From Lachnospiraceae bacterium (lineage in GTDB: Bacteria > Bacillota > Clostridia > Lachnospirales > Lachnospiraceae): a stretch of DNA of 64,000 nt. Made by a program: the position numbers and the translations under genes. Numbering within the stretch: the first letter of the stretch is position 1; each line of letters begins with the position of its first letter. The notes below the pieces were generated by a model that was not told the DNA's origin, ran no database searches, and worked only from the letters and a program-made list of their open reading frames with translations. Location of the stretch: the NCBI GenBank assembly GCA_015057525.1, contig SVEE01000004.1, forward strand, positions 122,009-186,008, read 5' to 3'. This document shows positions 1 through 9,787 of the stretch, piece by piece.

Positions 1-273
1 ACTGTTATTCTTGATACATAATTCTTTTATGTTCATAACAATCTCAGTTACATCTTCCTTAACACCAGGAATTGAACTGAACTCATGTAAAACGCCCTTA
101 ATCTTTATCATGCTTACAGCTGTACCAGGTAAAGACGATAACATAATTCTTCTAAGAGAATTACCGAGAGTTGTTCCATAACCTCTCTCTAAAGGCTCTA
201 CTACAAATTTGCCGTACTTGTTGTCCTCTGAAATCTCTGCAATTTCAATCTTAGGTTTTTCAAATTCAAACAC
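1..273 (-). CDS. rpoA: RNA polymerase alpha subunit, N-terminal part (cut by window edge)
   Basis: The alpha subunit starts RNA polymerase assembly by dimerising and binding beta and beta'. The reading frame opens with a GTG at 271-273, eight bases after a strong GGAGGG ribosome site, and translates as [18 protein letters not shown], followed by the family hallmarks [19 protein letters not shown] and [11 protein letters not shown]. About 91 residues are visible; the rest lies beyond base 1. It is the last visible gene of the alpha operon, after rpsD. The GTG start is clear because no ATG lies between the ribosome site and the conserved N-terminus. Confidence 0.97.
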   Translation of the reverse strand, partial: MFEFEKPKIEIAEISEDNKYGKFVVEPLERGYGTTLGNSLRRIMLSSLPGTAVSMIKIKGVLHEFSSIPGVKEDVTEIVMNIKELCIKNNS

Positions 274-334
274 TATTAACCCTCCTTTTGGATAACCGGT
301 GTACTAAGTTACTTCTAATTCCATAGTTTTCCAT

Positions 335-360
335 AAGGCTTTGCAATAAAGCAAAGCCTT
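335..360 (-). other. Perfect 10-bp hairpin between rpsD and rpoA
   Basis: Bases 335-344 and 351-360 are perfect reverse complements around a 6-base loop. No run of U follows on the transcript, so it is unlikely to be an intrinsic terminator. It sits 60 bases before the rpoA start and could be an RNA processing or stability element that sets rpoA expression relative to the ribosomal genes. The function is inference. Confidence 0.5.
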
Positions 361-386
361 TTGATAAACCATGTATATATAGTATT

Positions 387-980
387 TTACTTTGAATATA
401 ACTCGACAATAAGGGTTTCATTTACAGGTACGTCAATCTGCTCTCTAAGTGGCTTCTCAACAACTGTACCACTTAAAGTCTCTAAGCTTGACTCAAGCCA
501 TGATGGTGCAGTATATCCTGCATTTGATTCAACGATATCCTTATATCTCTGAAGAGACTTGCTCTTCTCTCTGATTTCAATCTTATCACCTGCATTTACT
601 CTGTATGAAGGGATATTTACACACTTGCCATTAACTAAAACGTGCTTATGATCTACAATCTGTCTAGCCTCTCTTCTAGTTCTAGCAAATCCCATACGGA
701 AAATGATGTTGTCAAGTCTTAACTCTAATAATGTCATAAGGTTAGGACCTGTAAGACCTGGCATTCTCTCAGCCTTCTCATATAAGTTACGGAAAGGCTT
801 CTCAAGCATACCATAGATGAACTTAGCCTTCTGCTTCTCACGAAGCTGTAAGCCGTACTCGCTCACCTTTCTATTTGCTCTGTTTAACTTTCTATTTGAT
901 TTCTTGTTTACGCCGAGATACATTGGCTCCATACCCAAAGATCTGCATCTCTTAAGAACTGGGGTTCTATCTACTGCCAT
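387..980 (-). CDS. rpsD: 30S ribosomal protein S4
   Basis: Primary 16S rRNA-binding protein of the 30S body; in several bacteria it also represses its own operon. The product is 197 residues, the usual length, with the S4 RNA-binding domain (LRLDNIIFRMGFARTRREAR, then VNGKCVNIPSYRV) in the second half. The open frame extends 16 codons further up, but the start at 978-980 (MAVDRTPVLKRC) matches the family and follows a GGAGG site. The rejected extension would overlap the end of rpsK. Here S4 is encoded inside the alpha operon rather than alone as in Bacillus subtilis. Confidence 0.98.
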   Translation of the reverse strand: MAVDRTPVLKRCRSLGMEPMYLGVNKKSNRKLNRANRKVSEYGLQLREKQKAKFIYGMLEKPFRNLYEKAERMPGLTGPNLMTLLELRLDNIIFRMGFARTRREARQIVDHKHVLVNGKCVNIPSYRVNAGDKIEIREKSKSLQRYKDIVESNAGYTAPSWLESSLETLSGTVVEKPLREQIDVPVNETLIVELYSK

Positions 981-997
981 TACTTTGTACCTCCTTA

Positions 998-1399
998 TTA
1001 GACTCTTCTTCTCTTTGGTGGACGACATCCGTTATGTGGAACTGGAGTAACGTCCTTGATACTTACAACTTCAAGACCACAAGCTGAAAGGGCACGAATA
1101 GCTGCCTCTCTACCTGAACCTGGTCCCTTAACCATAACGTCGATTGTCTTTAATCCGTATGGTAAAGCTGCCTTTGCAGCTGTCTCAGCTGCCATCTGTG
1201 CTGCATAAGGAGTAGACTTTCTAGAACCTCTGAAGCCTAATCCACCTGCACTTGCCCAAGATAATGCATTACCTTCGGCATCTGTTAATGTAACAATTGT
1301 ATTGTTAAAAGATGACTGAATGTGTGCCTGACCACGCTCAACGTTCTTTCTGACACGCTTCTTTGCCACTTTTTTAGTGCTAGTAACTTTCTTAGCCAT
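998..1399 (-). CDS. rpsK: 30S ribosomal protein S11
   Basis: S11 forms part of the 30S platform next to S18 and S6 and contacts the mRNA exit region. The 133-residue product has the basic N-terminal tail, the conserved [15 protein letters not shown] segment, [13 protein letters not shown], and the C-terminal CRPPKRRRV. It lies 26 bases after rpsM and 17 bases before rpsD in the alpha operon. Confidence 0.98.
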   Translation of the reverse strand: MAKKVTSTKKVAKKRVRKNVERGQAHIQSSFNNTIVTLTDAEGNALSWASAGGLGFRGSRKSTPYAAQMAAETAAKAALPYGLKTIDVMVKGPGSGREAAIRALSACGLEVVSIKDVTPVPHNGCRPPKRRRV

Positions 1400-1425
1400 T
1401 AACCTAAACCTCCCTGGTTATCTAC

Positions 1426-1794
1426 TTACTTCTTCTTGTTAGCAACTGTCTTCTTAGGACCCTTACGAGTTCTAGCGTTAGTCTTAGTCTTCTGTCCACG
1501 AACTGGTAATCCCTTTCTGTGACGGATTCCACGGTAACATCCGATTTCCTGTAAACGCTTAATGTTAAGTGCTACTTCTCTACGTAAATCACCCTCTACT
1601 ACCTGAGTCTCGTTAATGATTTCACTGAGTCTCTTAACCTCGTCGTCAGTTAAATCACGAACTCTAGTATCAGGATCTACATTTGCTTCTTTAAGAATTC
1701 TTGCTGCTGAAGTCTTACCTATACCATAAATATAAGTAAGTCCAATCTCGACACGCTTCTCTCTTGGTAAATCAACACCTGAAATACGAGCCAT
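1426..1794 (-). CDS. rpsM: 30S ribosomal protein S13
   Basis: S13 sits in the head of the 30S subunit and bridges to the 50S subunit and P-site tRNA. The 122-residue product starts [22 protein letters not shown] and contains the helix-two-turn-helix region with [11 protein letters not shown], the [15 protein letters not shown] motif and a lysine-rich tail. It follows an unusually long 297-bp spacer after rpmJ, so it is probably the first gene of a separately controlled alpha-operon segment. Confidence 0.98.
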   Translation of the reverse strand: MARISGVDLPREKRVEIGLTYIYGIGKTSAARILKEANVDPDTRVRDLTDDEVKRLSEIINETQVVEGDLRREVALNIKRLQEIGCYRGIRHRKGLPVRGQKTKTNARTRKGPKKTVANKKK

Positions 1795-2091
1795 TCTAAT
1801 ATACCTCCGTAAAAATAGTACTGTTTTTATTCTCTGTTTGATTGGTATCTTTTACAAAATGCCTTAAGTAAAAGTGAAATGCATACCATCTATATCAGAA
1901 AATCTGCATAAAATTGTTTGGCACTTAGTGCCACAGCCGCTTATGTGTTAGCAACGTAATATGGAATAATATTACGCGCACAAATACAAGGCATAGTTAT
2001 AGATGGGCTATCATCTTAAATACCTTGTTCTAACATGTCCTGTCAGATCGAAACACCTAATGTGTAACGATGACCTATTTTAAAAAATAGA
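1795..2091 (-). promoter_or_regulatory. Structured rpsM leader, possible S4-responsive pseudoknot
   Basis: This 297-bp gene-free stretch has several perfect inverted repeats. There is an 8-bp hairpin at 1955-1962/1969-1976, a 6-bp hairpin at 1919-1924/1928-1933, and two crossing long-range pairs: ATGCCTT 1859-1865 with 1988-1994, and CCATCTATA 1886-1894 with 1998-2006. Crossing pairs make a pseudoknot. S4 binds a pseudoknot ahead of rpsM in Escherichia coli, and I recall S4- and S10-leader RNA motifs reported for Clostridia. That this one binds S4 is inference. No other gene is seen here. Confidence 0.5.
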
Positions 2092-2205
2092 TTAACCCTG
2101 ACGCTGTTTGTGCTTTGGATTTTCGCAGATTATACGAATACTGCCTTTTCTTTTAATGACTTTGCACTTATCGCAAATCGGTTTTACTGATGCTCTAACC
2201 TTCAT
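2092..2205 (-). CDS. rpmJ: 50S ribosomal protein L36
   Basis: L36 is a small zinc-binding protein of the 50S subunit. The 37-residue frame runs from ATG at 2203-2205 to TAA at 2092-2094 and reads [19 protein letters not shown] and on to [10 protein letters not shown]. The zinc ligands C11, C14, C27 and H32 are all present, so this is the zinc-containing form. A ribosome site (AGGAGTGC) precedes it. It sits between infA and the rpsM leader, its standard place. Confidence 0.97.
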   Translation of the reverse strand: MKVRASVKPICDKCKVIKRKGSIRIICENPKHKQRQG

Positions 2206-2334
2206 TAAAATGCACTCCTTTCAAAAAAGTCCGCTACAAATTGATATTCTAACACTAATTAGAATATTATGCAAGCACTTTTTGTACAACCTTTGTCATA
2301 CAATATATGAAATTGTGTTAAACACAAATTCCTC

Positions 2335-2553
2335 TTATTTAGCTCTCCAAGTGATTCTTCCCTTTGTAAGGTCATATGGTGATAACACAACAGTTACCTT
2401 GTCACCTGGAAGTATCTTGATATAGTTCATTCTAAGCTTTCCACTTATATGAGCTAATACCTTAAGACCATTCTCTAATTCTACCTGAAACATTGCATTA
2501 GGAAGTTTCTCTAACACAACGCCTTCCATTTCTATTTCATCAGCTTTTGGCAT
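2335..2553 (-). CDS. infA: Translation initiation factor IF-1
   Basis: IF-1 occupies the ribosomal A site during initiation and aids IF-2 and IF-3. The 72-residue product is an S1/OB-fold protein with the standard motifs [37 protein letters not shown] and [13 protein letters not shown]. It lies 14 bases after map and 129 bases before rpmJ. Confidence 0.97.
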   Translation of the reverse strand: MPKADEIEMEGVVLEKLPNAMFQVELENGLKVLAHISGKLRMNYIKILPGDKVTVVLSPYDLTKGRITWRAK

Positions 2554-2567
2554 ATATCTGTCCTCCG

Positions 2568-3335
2568 TTATAATTCTATTCCCTGTGCTCTGGATAATAT
2601 CTCCGGCTCACCCTCAGTAATCAATACTGTATTTTCATAGTGTGCGGAAAGTTCCCCGTCAGCAGTTACTACTGTCCAATCATCATCCAGCCACAATACT
2701 TCATAAGTTCCTATATTAATCATAGGTTCTATAGCAAGTGTCATGCCCGGTTTAAGCTTTGGTCCCTTCTTTAATCTTGTAAAGTTCGGAACCTCCGGTG
2801 CCTCGTGAAGATTAGCTCCTACTCCATGTCCCACCAGGTCTCTTACCGCCGAATATCCTCTAGCTGTAATATAATCAAATACTGCCTTGGAAATATCATT
2901 GATATGATTACCTGCTTTGCAAACCTTTAAGGCTTCAAAGAAGCTTTCCTTTGTAACCTTAATAAGGTCTGAAGCCTTTTCGCTTATCTCCCCAACTCCG
3001 TATGTTCTAGCTGAGTCTGAATGATATCCTTTGTAGATTACTCCACAATCAAGACTAACAATGTCTCCATCCTGAAGTATTCTCTTTTTTGAAGGGATAC
3101 CATGTACTACCTCCTCATTCACCGATACACATACAGATGCGGGATAGCCATTATAATTAAGAAATGATGGTATGCAACCATAACTTCTAATTACCTCTTC
3201 GCCGATTTTGTCAATCTCGTATGTTGAAATCCCAGGCTTTACTGCTTTTCTTAACTCCTCATGAGTAAGAGCAAGTATTCTGCCCGCCTCTCTCATAAGC
3301 TCGATTTCTCTTTGAGATTTAATTACTATGGCCAT
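2568..3335 (-). CDS. map: Methionine aminopeptidase type I
   Basis: Removes the initiator methionine from new proteins when the second residue is small. The 255-residue product is a type Ia enzyme: the pita-bread fold ligands are visible as two aspartates in [16 protein letters not shown], the histidine in [12 protein letters not shown], and glutamates in LAIEPMI and HYENTVLI. It has no N-terminal zinc-finger extension. It starts two bases after adk ends, so the two are translationally linked, as in many Firmicutes. Confidence 0.96.
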   Translation of the reverse strand: MAIVIKSQREIELMREAGRILALTHEELRKAVKPGISTYEIDKIGEEVIRSYGCIPSFLNYNGYPASVCVSVNEEVVHGIPSKKRILQDGDIVSLDCGVIYKGYHSDSARTYGVGEISEKASDLIKVTKESFFEALKVCKAGNHINDISKAVFDYITARGYSAVRDLVGHGVGANLHEAPEVPNFTRLKKGPKLKPGMTLAIEPMINIGTYEVLWLDDDWTVVTADGELSAHYENTVLITEGEPEILSRAQGIEL

Positions 3336-3337
3336 TA

Positions 3338-3982
3338 TTATTCTCCTAAGATTGATACGATTGCATTAAATACATCCTGCATATCAACTGTACCATCAAC
3401 CTCTTTGAGAATACCCTTCTTAGAATAGAAGTCAATAAGTGGCTGAGTCTGATCATGATATACCTGAAGTCTGTTTAATACTGTTTCTGGCTTATCATCA
3501 TCTCTAATAATAAGGTCAGCATTACATGCATCACATTTGCCCTCTACCTTAGTAGGACTATACTTAATATGATATGTTGCTCCACAGCCTACACATGCTC
3601 TTCTACCTGACATTCTGTTAACAATGTTCTCGTCTGGTACTTCAACATTGATTGCGTAATCTACGTTGTCACCTGCTGCTGCAAGAGCTGCCTCAAGTGC
3701 CTCTGCCTGTGGAATAGTTCTTGGGAAGCCATCAAGGATGTAACCATTCTTACAGTCATCAGCTTTAAATCTATCCATGATTAAATCTACTACTAATTCA
3801 TCTGGAACTAAAAGTCCCTTGTCCATGTACTCCTTAGCCTTTGCGCCAAGCTCTGTACCATTCTTAATGTTTGCTCTAAAAATATCACCAGTTGAGATGT
3901 GTGGAATTCCATACTTCTCTGCGATCATCTTTGCCTGAGTTCCTTTTCCTGCACCAGGTGCACCTAACATAATAATCTTCAT
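3338..3982 (-). CDS. adk: Adenylate kinase, zinc-binding long form
   Basis: Interconverts AMP plus ATP and two ADP, setting the energy charge. The 214-residue product has the P-loop [12 protein letters not shown] at residues 7-18, the AMP-binding [11 protein letters not shown], and a long LID domain with four cysteines (CVGCGATYH and CDACNADL), the zinc-binding type common in Gram-positives. It lies between secY and map, its classical position in the spc operon, though 161 bp after secY. Confidence 0.97.
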   Translation of the reverse strand: MKIIMLGAPGAGKGTQAKMIAEKYGIPHISTGDIFRANIKNGTELGAKAKEYMDKGLLVPDELVVDLIMDRFKADDCKNGYILDGFPRTIPQAEALEAALAAAGDNVDYAINVEVPDENIVNRMSGRRACVGCGATYHIKYSPTKVEGKCDACNADLIIRDDDKPETVLNRLQVYHDQTQPLIDFYSKKGILKEVDGTVDMQDVFNAIVSILGE

Positions 3983-4031
3983 AGTTTACCCTCCGTTTTA
4001 TAAATTATTTTTTATATATAAAGTCCAAAAA

Positions 4032-4060
4032 ATTATAAATTTACACTCAAATTCTTTAAA
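4032..4060 (-). promoter_or_regulatory. Possible internal promoter for adk-map-infA
   Basis: Read on the minus strand, TTTAAA (4055-4060) and TATAAT (4032-4037) are 17 bases apart, with the -10 box matching the sigma-A consensus fully and the -35 at 4 of 6. It lies about 50 bp before adk in the only sizeable gap of the spc region. In AT-rich DNA such matches arise by chance, so support is modest. Confidence 0.35.
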
Positions 4061-4100
4061 CGATTATTGTCTACCTTTATATTTCCTTATAAGTAGGAAT

Positions 4101-4129
4101 AGGAATGTACCCAAAGCGGATACACTCCT
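4101..4129 (-). other. 12-bp hairpin just after secY
   Basis: Bases 4101-4112 and 4118-4129 pair over 12 positions with two G-U wobbles and a 5-base loop when read as minus-strand RNA. It begins 15 bases after the secY stop codon. No U-run follows, so it looks more like a processing or 3'-end stabilising hairpin than a full terminator, lowering or separating expression of adk and later genes. Confidence 0.45.
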
Positions 4130-4143
4130 GTCCCTCTATAATC

Positions 4144-5460
4144 CTAATCTGTAAGGAATCCTGAATAATTTCTTACTATCATCTTGGATTCAATCTGCTT
4201 GATAGTTTCAATGATAACACCTACAACGATTATAAGTGATGTACCACCAAATGATACTGCTGCTCCAAACATTCCGTTGAAGAATATTGGAATTAACGCA
4301 ACTATGATAAGAGCAACTGCACCGATGAATACGATGTAGTTTAATATCTTATTTAAATAATCCTGTGTAGGCTTTCCTGGTCTGATACCTGGAATAAAAC
4401 CACCACTCTTCTTCATGTTGTTTGCAATTTCCATCGGATTGAATGTAACCGAAGTATAGAAATATGCAAAGAAGAATACAAGCAGAATATATACTATAAC
4501 TCCTATACTAGCCCATGGATATGAAGGATTGAACCAATAATTTGAGTTCATGCCCTGTAATATCTTAGCCCATGTACCTGATGTTTCAACATTAAATAAG
4601 TTGACAACTACTGCTGGTACAGAAAGGATAGAAGAAGCAAAGATAACTGGGATAACTCCGGAAGTATTAACCTTAAGTGGAATATGACTTCCCTGACCAC
4701 CTACCATACGTCTGCCCTGAACCTTCTGAGCATACTGTACAGGTATCTTTCTTATACCATCCTGAAGTAAAACTACTAATACTACAGTAACGATAACTAT
4801 TGCAGCGATAATAGCACCAGCAATAACCTGCTTAACTATATCCTCGCCCTTCATAAACATTTCGTAAAGCGAATAAAAATCGCCAGGCATTCCTGAAACG
4901 ATATTAATAAGAAGTATTATTGAAATACCATTACCAATACCATACTCAGTAATCTTTTCTCCTAACCACATTACAAATGCACTACCTGCAGTAAGTGTAA
5001 TTATAACTACTAAAAACGCTAACGCAGTGTTGTTAATTGTAAGATAGTCACCTCTGTTAAATCCGATCGTAAGACCGATACTCTCGACAACTGCAAGAAG
5101 AATTGTTACATATCTTGTAATAGCAGTCATCTTCTTTCTTCCATCTTCTCCATCCTTTTGCATCTCCTCTAACGCAGGGATTGCAATAGTGAGAAGCTGC
5201 ATAATGATAGATGATGTGATATATGGTGTAACACCTAATGCAAATATTGACATCTGCGTAAACGAACCACCTGTAAATGAACTAAGGAAGCTGTTTGCCT
5301 CACCTAATGCACTTTCAAGGTAAGCCTGTACTGCTGCAGTGTTTAACCCTGGCACAGGAATCTGTGAACCAAGTCTAATTACAATCAAGATGAAGAATGT
5401 GAAGAGAAGTCCCTTACGTATATCCTTAACCTTGAATGCATTCATTAAGGTTTTAAACAT
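4144..5460 (-). CDS. secY: Protein translocase subunit SecY
   Basis: Channel-forming subunit of the Sec translocon, which moves proteins across or into the cell membrane. The 438-residue product has about ten hydrophobic spans and SecY signatures: IPVPGLN near the N-terminus, LGVTPYITSSIIMQLL, GNGISIILL, and GGFIPGIRPGKPT. Its ATG at 5460 follows the rplO stop by one base, with the ribosome site inside the end of rplO, so translation is coupled. Confidence 0.98.
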   Translation of the reverse strand: MFKTLMNAFKVKDIRKGLLFTFFILIVIRLGSQIPVPGLNTAAVQAYLESALGEANSFLSSFTGGSFTQMSIFALGVTPYITSSIIMQLLTIAIPALEEMQKDGEDGRKKMTAITRYVTILLAVVESIGLTIGFNRGDYLTINNTALAFLVVIITLTAGSAFVMWLGEKITEYGIGNGISIILLINIVSGMPGDFYSLYEMFMKGEDIVKQVIAGAIIAAIVIVTVVLVVLLQDGIRKIPVQYAQKVQGRRMVGGQGSHIPLKVNTSGVIPVIFASSILSVPAVVVNLFNVETSGTWAKILQGMNSNYWFNPSYPWASIGVIVYILLVFFFAYFYTSVTFNPMEIANNMKKSGGFIPGIRPGKPTQDYLNKILNYIVFIGAVALIIVALIPIFFNGMFGAAVSFGGTSLIIVVGVIIETIKQIESKMIVRNYSGFLTD

Positions 5461-5461
5461 A

Positions 5462-5902
5462 CTAGATCACCTCTACTTTTCCGCCAAGAGCTTCAATCTT
5501 CTCAGCAGCTGCCTTACTGCAAGCGTTTACCTTAACAGTAAGCTTTTTAGTCAACTCTCCATTTCCTAAAATCTTAACACCATCTCTTGGATTCTTAACG
5601 ATTCCAGCCTCGATAAGAGAAGCAACTGTAACTTCAGCGCCATTCTCAAATCTCTCTAATGCAGATACGTTGATAGCAACGATTTCCTTATGATTTCTGC
5701 ACTTGAATCCTCTCTTAGGGATTCTTCTATAAAGTGGCATCTGACCACCTTCGAAACCAGGTCTTGGTGCACCTGAACGAGCCTTCTGACCCTTGTGACC
5801 CTTACCTGCGGTCTTGCCATTTCCTGAACCATGTCCACGGCCTCTTCTGAAGTTATCGCTCTGTACTGCGCCCTCAGCTGGCTTTAAACTTGATAAATCC
5901 AT
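5462..5902 (-). CDS. rplO: 50S ribosomal protein L15
   Basis: L15 is a late-assembling 50S protein contacting 23S rRNA. The 146-residue product begins [12 protein letters not shown] and has the glycine- and arginine-rich N-terminal arm ([17 protein letters not shown], then [18 protein letters not shown]) followed by the globular C-terminal domain. It sits between rpmD and secY in the spc segment. Confidence 0.98.
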   Translation of the reverse strand: MDLSSLKPAEGAVQSDNFRRGRGHGSGNGKTAGKGHKGQKARSGAPRPGFEGGQMPLYRRIPKRGFKCRNHKEIVAINVSALERFENGAEVTVASLIEAGIVKNPRDGVKILGNGELTKKLTVKVNACSKAAAEKIEALGGKVEVI

Positions 5903-5932
5903 GACTGTACCTCCTTCTAATTCAAATAATAA

Positions 5933-6115
5933 TTAAACTTCTTCTACTTTTACTAAGTGACGAACCTGCTGAACCATACCCTTTGTAGCATCATTGTTAG
6001 GAAGCTCAACTGTCTTATGCATCTTTGTAAGACCAAGTGCTTTAACAGTAGCTCTGTGCTTTGGAATAGCTCCGATTGGCGACTTAACTAATGTAACTTT
6101 TACCTTATCTGCCAT
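5933..6115 (-). CDS. rpmD: 50S ribosomal protein L30
   Basis: Small 50S protein binding 23S rRNA. The 60-residue product has the typical KVTLVKSPIGAIPKHRATVKALGL start and ends in VRHLVKVEEV. It lies 14 bases after rpsE and 30 bases before rplO, in standard order. Confidence 0.97.
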   Translation of the reverse strand: MADKVKVTLVKSPIGAIPKHRATVKALGLTKMHKTVELPNNDATKGMVQQVRHLVKVEEV

Positions 6116-6129
6116 TTCACAATACCTCC

Positions 6130-6639
6130 TTAGTTAAGAATCTCGTCTAAAGACTTACCACGGAGTCTAGCTACTTCTTCAGGCGACTTAATCTTAGAAA
6201 GACCTTCGATTGTAGCAAGAACAACGTTCTGCTTATTATTTGAACCTAAGGACTTTGTACGGATGTTCTTGTATCCTGCAAGCTCAAGTACCTTACGTGC
6301 TGGACCACCAGCGATGATACCAGTACCTTCTGGAGATGACTTAAGTAATACTCTTGCACTACCAAACTCACCAGTCCAGTCATATGGGATACTTCCGTTT
6401 TCATTTATATTAACCTTAACTAACTTCTTGATTGCGTCCTCTTTACCCTTACGGATTGCCTCAGGGATTTCAGTTGCCTTTCCAAGACCAGCACCAATGT
6501 GTCCGTTCTTATCACCAACAACTACAAGTGCAGCAAATCTGAAGTTACGACCACCTTTAACAACCTTTGTTACACGCTTGATGGCTACTACATTTTCTTC
6601 TAATTCTAAATTACTAGCATCGATTATTTCACGCTTCAT
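6130..6639 (-). CDS. rpsE: 30S ribosomal protein S5
   Basis: S5 lies at the mRNA entry site and affects decoding accuracy; mutations in the family give spectinomycin resistance or ambiguity. The 169-residue product has the S5 double-stranded-RNA-binding domain ([38 protein letters not shown]) and the C-terminal domain with [21 protein letters not shown]. It overlaps no neighbour: rplR lies 18 bp upstream. Confidence 0.98.
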   Translation of the reverse strand: MKREIIDASNLELEENVVAIKRVTKVVKGGRNFRFAALVVVGDKNGHIGAGLGKATEIPEAIRKGKEDAIKKLVKVNINENGSIPYDWTGEFGSARVLLKSSPEGTGIIAGGPARKVLELAGYKNIRTKSLGSNNKQNVVLATIEGLSKIKSPEEVARLRGKSLDEILN

Positions 6640-6657
6640 GTGTCGTATTCCTCCTTC

Positions 6658-7035
6658 TTAGAATTCTAATCCAGCTTCTCTTGCTGCATCTGCTAACGCT
6701 TTAACCTTACCCTGATATATAAAACCGCCTCTATCGAAAACAACTGTTGTAATACCAGCCTCAAGAGCCTTCTTAGCGATAACCTGTCCTAAGTAAGCTG
6801 CTGCTGCAACATCGTTAGTCTTCTCAAGCTCTGCCTTAACATCCTTCTGTACTGTTGAAGCTGAAACTAAAGTCTTTCCAACTGTATCATCAATAATCTG
6901 AGCGTACATATGATTATTACTTCTGAATACAGCTAAACGTGGTCTAGCAGCAGTGCCGCTAAAACGGTTACGAATCTTTAAATGTTTTTTAGTACGTATA
7001 GCACTTCTTGATTCCTTCTTAATCATCTTATTCAC
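6658..7035 (-). CDS. rplR: 50S ribosomal protein L18
   Basis: L18 binds 5S rRNA and carries it to the 50S subunit with L5. The 125-residue product has the basic [21 protein letters not shown] stretch (shortened here: [18 protein letters not shown]), [11 protein letters not shown], and the C-terminal [21 protein letters not shown]. Order rplF-rplR-rpsE is canonical. Confidence 0.97.
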   Translation of the reverse strand: MNKMIKKESRSAIRTKKHLKIRNRFSGTAARPRLAVFRSNNHMYAQIIDDTVGKTLVSASTVQKDVKAELEKTNDVAAAAYLGQVIAKKALEAGITTVVFDRGGFIYQGKVKALADAAREAGLEF

Positions 7036-7042
7036 TCCTTAA

Positions 7043-7582
7043 TTATTTCTTACCAGTCTTACCAACTTTACGTCTGATAACCTCATCAGCATACTTGATA
7101 CCCTTACCCTTATATGGTTCTGGAGCTCTCTTTTCTCTGATTTCGGCAGCATATTGGCCAACTTTTTCTTTATCTATACCACTTACAGTAATCTTGTTAC
7201 CATCTACAGCTGTTGTAACACCTTCTGGGTCAACCATCTCTACTGGATGTGAGTATCCAAGTGAAAGATTTAACTTGTTACCCTGCTTTGCAGCTCTGTA
7301 ACCAACACCGTTAACCTCAAGAACCTTAGTGTAGCCTTCAGTAACACCAACTACCATGTTATTAATGAGTGTTCTTGTAAGACCGTGAAGTGACTTCATC
7401 TTCTTTAAGTCATTTGGTCTCTTAACAATAATCTCTGAACCTTCCTGAGTGATTTCCATCTCAGCTGGGAGAACTCTCTCAAGTGTTCCCTTAGGTCCCT
7501 TAACAGTCACCTTATTATTTTCTGCTATTTCAACAGTAACTCCTGCAGGAATAGCGATAGGCATTCTTCCAATACGTGACAT
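7043..7582 (-). CDS. rplF: 50S ribosomal protein L6
   Basis: L6 sits near the sarcin-ricin loop and factor-binding site. The 179-residue product has two L6 repeats; start [15 protein letters not shown] and the C-terminal signature [18 protein letters not shown] are typical. It begins 24 bp after rpsH. Confidence 0.98.
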   Translation of the reverse strand: MSRIGRMPIAIPAGVTVEIAENNKVTVKGPKGTLERVLPAEMEITQEGSEIIVKRPNDLKKMKSLHGLTRTLINNMVVGVTEGYTKVLEVNGVGYRAAKQGNKLNLSLGYSHPVEMVDPEGVTTAVDGNKITVSGIDKEKVGQYAAEIREKRAPEPYKGKGIKYADEVIRRKVGKTGKK

Positions 7583-7606
7583 TTCGCCTGTCCTCCTTAA
7601 ATTATT

Positions 7607-8008
7607 TTACCAAATAAACGCAAGTACTTCTCCACCTACGTTTTCTTTTCTTGCTTCTTTATCAGTTAATACACCTTTGTTTGTAGAGATGATAGCTGTT
7701 CCAAGTCCACCAAGAACCTTTGGAAGCTCATCCTTAGATGCGTAAACACGAAGACCTGGCTTAGAGATTCTCTTAAGGCCTGTAAGGATCTTCTCATTCT
7801 TGTTTGCACCATACTTAAGTGTAATCTTAATTGTCTTGAAGTTACCTTCTTCAACAACGTCAACTGCCTTAACATATCCTTCTTTGAGGAGAATGTCTGC
7901 AATCGCCAACTTCATCTTAGAAGCTGGTATATCTACTGTATCATGTTTTGCAGTATTTGCATTACGAATTCTTGTAAGCATATCTGCAATTGGATCGCTC
8001 ATTGACAT
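7607..8008 (-). CDS. rpsH: 30S ribosomal protein S8
   Basis: Primary 16S rRNA-binding protein of the 30S platform; in Escherichia coli it is the spc-operon repressor. The 133-residue product has the start [18 protein letters not shown] and the C-terminal [19 protein letters not shown], the conserved RNA-contact region. It follows rpsN by 25 bp. Confidence 0.98.
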   Translation of the reverse strand: MSMSDPIADMLTRIRNANTAKHDTVDIPASKMKLAIADILLKEGYVKAVDVVEEGNFKTIKITLKYGANKNEKILTGLKRISKPGLRVYASKDELPKVLGGLGTAIISTNKGVLTDKEARKENVGGEVLAFIW

Positions 8009-8033
8009 AATTCTTTTGCCTCCTTAATAAATC

Positions 8034-8219
8034 TTACCAGCTTGCCTTCTTAACGCCTGGTATCTGTCCCTTATATGCTAACTCACGGAAACATACTCTA
8101 CAGATTCCGTATTTTCTTAAAACTGAATGTGGACGACCACAAATTTTGCAACGAGTGTACTCTCTAGTAGAGAACTTCTGAGGACGCTGCTGCTTTACCT
8201 TCATAGATGTTTTAGCCAT
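8034..8219 (-). CDS. rpsN: 30S ribosomal protein S14, zinc-binding type
   Basis: S14 lies in the 30S head. At 61 residues it is the short type Z form: the [20 protein letters not shown] core carries two C-x2-C pairs that bind zinc. It ends in the usual PGVKKASW. Position between rplE and rpsH is standard. Confidence 0.98.
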   Translation of the reverse strand: MAKTSMKVKQQRPQKFSTREYTRCKICGRPHSVLRKYGICRVCFRELAYKGQIPGVKKASW

Positions 8220-8231
8220 GTTAATTCCTCC

Positions 8232-8771
8232 TTATTTCTTAAATGGCATACCGAAAAGAGTTAATAATTCACGAGCTTCCTCGTCTGTCTGTGCAGTAGT
8301 AACAAATATGATATCCATACCTCTTACCTTATCAACCTTATCGTACTCGATCTCTGGGAAAATAAGCTGCTCTTTAATACCTAAAGCATAATTTCCTCTG
8401 CCATCAAATGCGTCTGGATTAACACCTCTAAAATCACGTACACGTGGTAATGCAAGGTTTACAAGTCTATCTGTAAACTCGTACATCTTCTCGCCTCTAA
8501 GAGTAACCTTACATCCGATAGGCATACCCTCTCTTAACTTGAAGTTTGCAACTGACTTCTTAGCACGTGTGATAACAGCCTTCTGACCTGTGATTGTCTC
8601 AAGATCCTTAACTGCTGCGTCTAATACTTTAGCATTTTCTCTAGCTTCACCAACGCCCATGTTGATAACGATTTTCTCAAGCTTTGGTATCTGCATTACG
8701 TTTTTATATCCGAACTTTTCTTTCATAGCACCCATAATTTCGTTGCTATACATTTCTTTAAGTCTGCTCAA
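8232..8771 (-). CDS. rplE: 50S ribosomal protein L5
   Basis: L5 links 5S rRNA to the central protuberance and contacts the 30S head. The 179-residue product shows the L5 hallmarks [38 protein letters not shown] and [17 protein letters not shown]. It lies 25 bp after rplX. Confidence 0.98.
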   Translation of the reverse strand: MSRLKEMYSNEIMGAMKEKFGYKNVMQIPKLEKIVINMGVGEARENAKVLDAAVKDLETITGQKAVITRAKKSVANFKLREGMPIGCKVTLRGEKMYEFTDRLVNLALPRVRDFRGVNPDAFDGRGNYALGIKEQLIFPEIEYDKVDKVRGMDIIFVTTAQTDEEARELLTLFGMPFKK

Positions 8772-8796
8772 GATCTGTGCCTCCTTTCATCACTCA

Positions 8797-9114
8797 CTAA
8801 TCGATAACTTCTGTCTTACCGTTTACTTTGGCTACTCTAACCTTATCCTTCTTTGCACCCTGGAAACCAACTCTAACTGGCTTACCCTTGTAAAGGTACA
8901 TAACGTTAGATAAATCGATAGGAGCTTCCTTCTCTATGATTCCGCCAGCCTGATTCTGCATGCTTGGCTTACTGTGCTTATGAACAATATTAACACCTTC
9001 AACTAATACAGTATTATTCTTAGTATCAACTGCTAATACTTTACCTTCTTTGCCTTTGTCTTTTCCGGCAATTACTTTAACAAGATCGTCTTTTTTGATT
9101 TTCATTGTTGCCAC
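8797..9114 (-). CDS. rplX: 50S ribosomal protein L24
   Basis: One of the two assembly-initiator proteins of the 50S subunit. The 105-residue product has a KOW motif (KDDLVKVIAGKDKGKEGKV) and the conserved EGVNIVHKHSKPS. The start used is GTG at 9112-9114, eight bases from an AGGAGG site; an ATG three codons later is too far from that site to be the main start. Confidence 0.96.
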   Translation of the reverse strand: MATMKIKKDDLVKVIAGKDKGKEGKVLAVDTKNNTVLVEGVNIVHKHSKPSMQNQAGGIIEKEAPIDLSNVMYLYKGKPVRVGFQGAKKDKVRVAKVNGKTEVID

Positions 9115-9126
9115 AGTCTTTACCTC

Positions 9127-9495
9127 CTATAATACTTCTGGTGCAAGTGAAACTATCTTCATGAACTTCTTATCTCTGAGCTCTCTAGCTACAGGTCCAA
9201 AAATACGAGTTCCTCTTGGATTACCATCATCCTTTATAATAACTGCTGCGTTCTCATCAAACTTGATGTAAGAACCGTCTTTACGACGAGCACCCTTCTT
9301 AGAACGTACTACTACAGCCTTAACAACGTCACCTTTCTTTACAACTCCGCCTGGTGTTGCATCTTTAACTGAGGCAACGATGATATCACCGATATTTGCA
9401 TATCTTCTAGTTGAACCGCCTAAAACTCTGATACAAAGGATTTCCTTTGCTCCAGTGTTATCAGCAACTCTAAGTCTACTTTCCTGCTGAACCAT
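9127..9495 (-). CDS. rplN: 50S ribosomal protein L14
   Basis: L14 forms inter-subunit bridges with the 30S body. The 122-residue product begins [18 protein letters not shown] and includes [19 protein letters not shown] and [15 protein letters not shown], all family signatures. It lies 14 bp after rpsQ. Confidence 0.98.
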   Translation of the reverse strand: MVQQESRLRVADNTGAKEILCIRVLGGSTRRYANIGDIIVASVKDATPGGVVKKGDVVKAVVVRSKKGARRKDGSYIKFDENAAVIIKDDGNPRGTRIFGPVARELRDKKFMKIVSLAPEVL

Positions 9496-9508
9496 TGTTT
9501 ACGCCTCC

Positions 9509-9763
9509 TTATTTAGCTTTCTCAATTATCTCAACAAGTCTCCATCTCTTATCCTTTGATAAAGGTCTTGTCTCCATAACTTTTACTCTATCACCGATCT
9601 TACACTCGTTCTTCTCGTCATGAGCCTTGAGTTTGTAAGTTCTCTTTACAATCTTACCGTAAAGAGGATGCTTTACATTATCGACGATTGATACAACGAT
9701 TGTCTTGTCCATCTTATCACTTGTAACAATACCTACACGTGTTTTTCTTAAATTTCTTTCCAC
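9509..9763 (-). CDS. rpsQ: 30S ribosomal protein S17
   Basis: S17 is an OB-fold protein that binds 16S rRNA early in 30S assembly. The 84-residue product has [19 protein letters not shown] and [19 protein letters not shown]. It sits between rpmC and rplN. Confidence 0.98.
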   Translation of the reverse strand: MERNLRKTRVGIVTSDKMDKTIVVSIVDNVKHPLYGKIVKRTYKLKAHDEKNECKIGDRVKVMETRPLSKDKRWRLVEIIEKAK

Positions 9764-9787
9764 GACAATTTCCTCCTATTACGATAA

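Noticed and set aside
361..552. Plus-strand frame of 63 residues opposite rpsD
   Set aside because: Lies within the antisense of a ribosomal gene, no ribosome site, no known protein.
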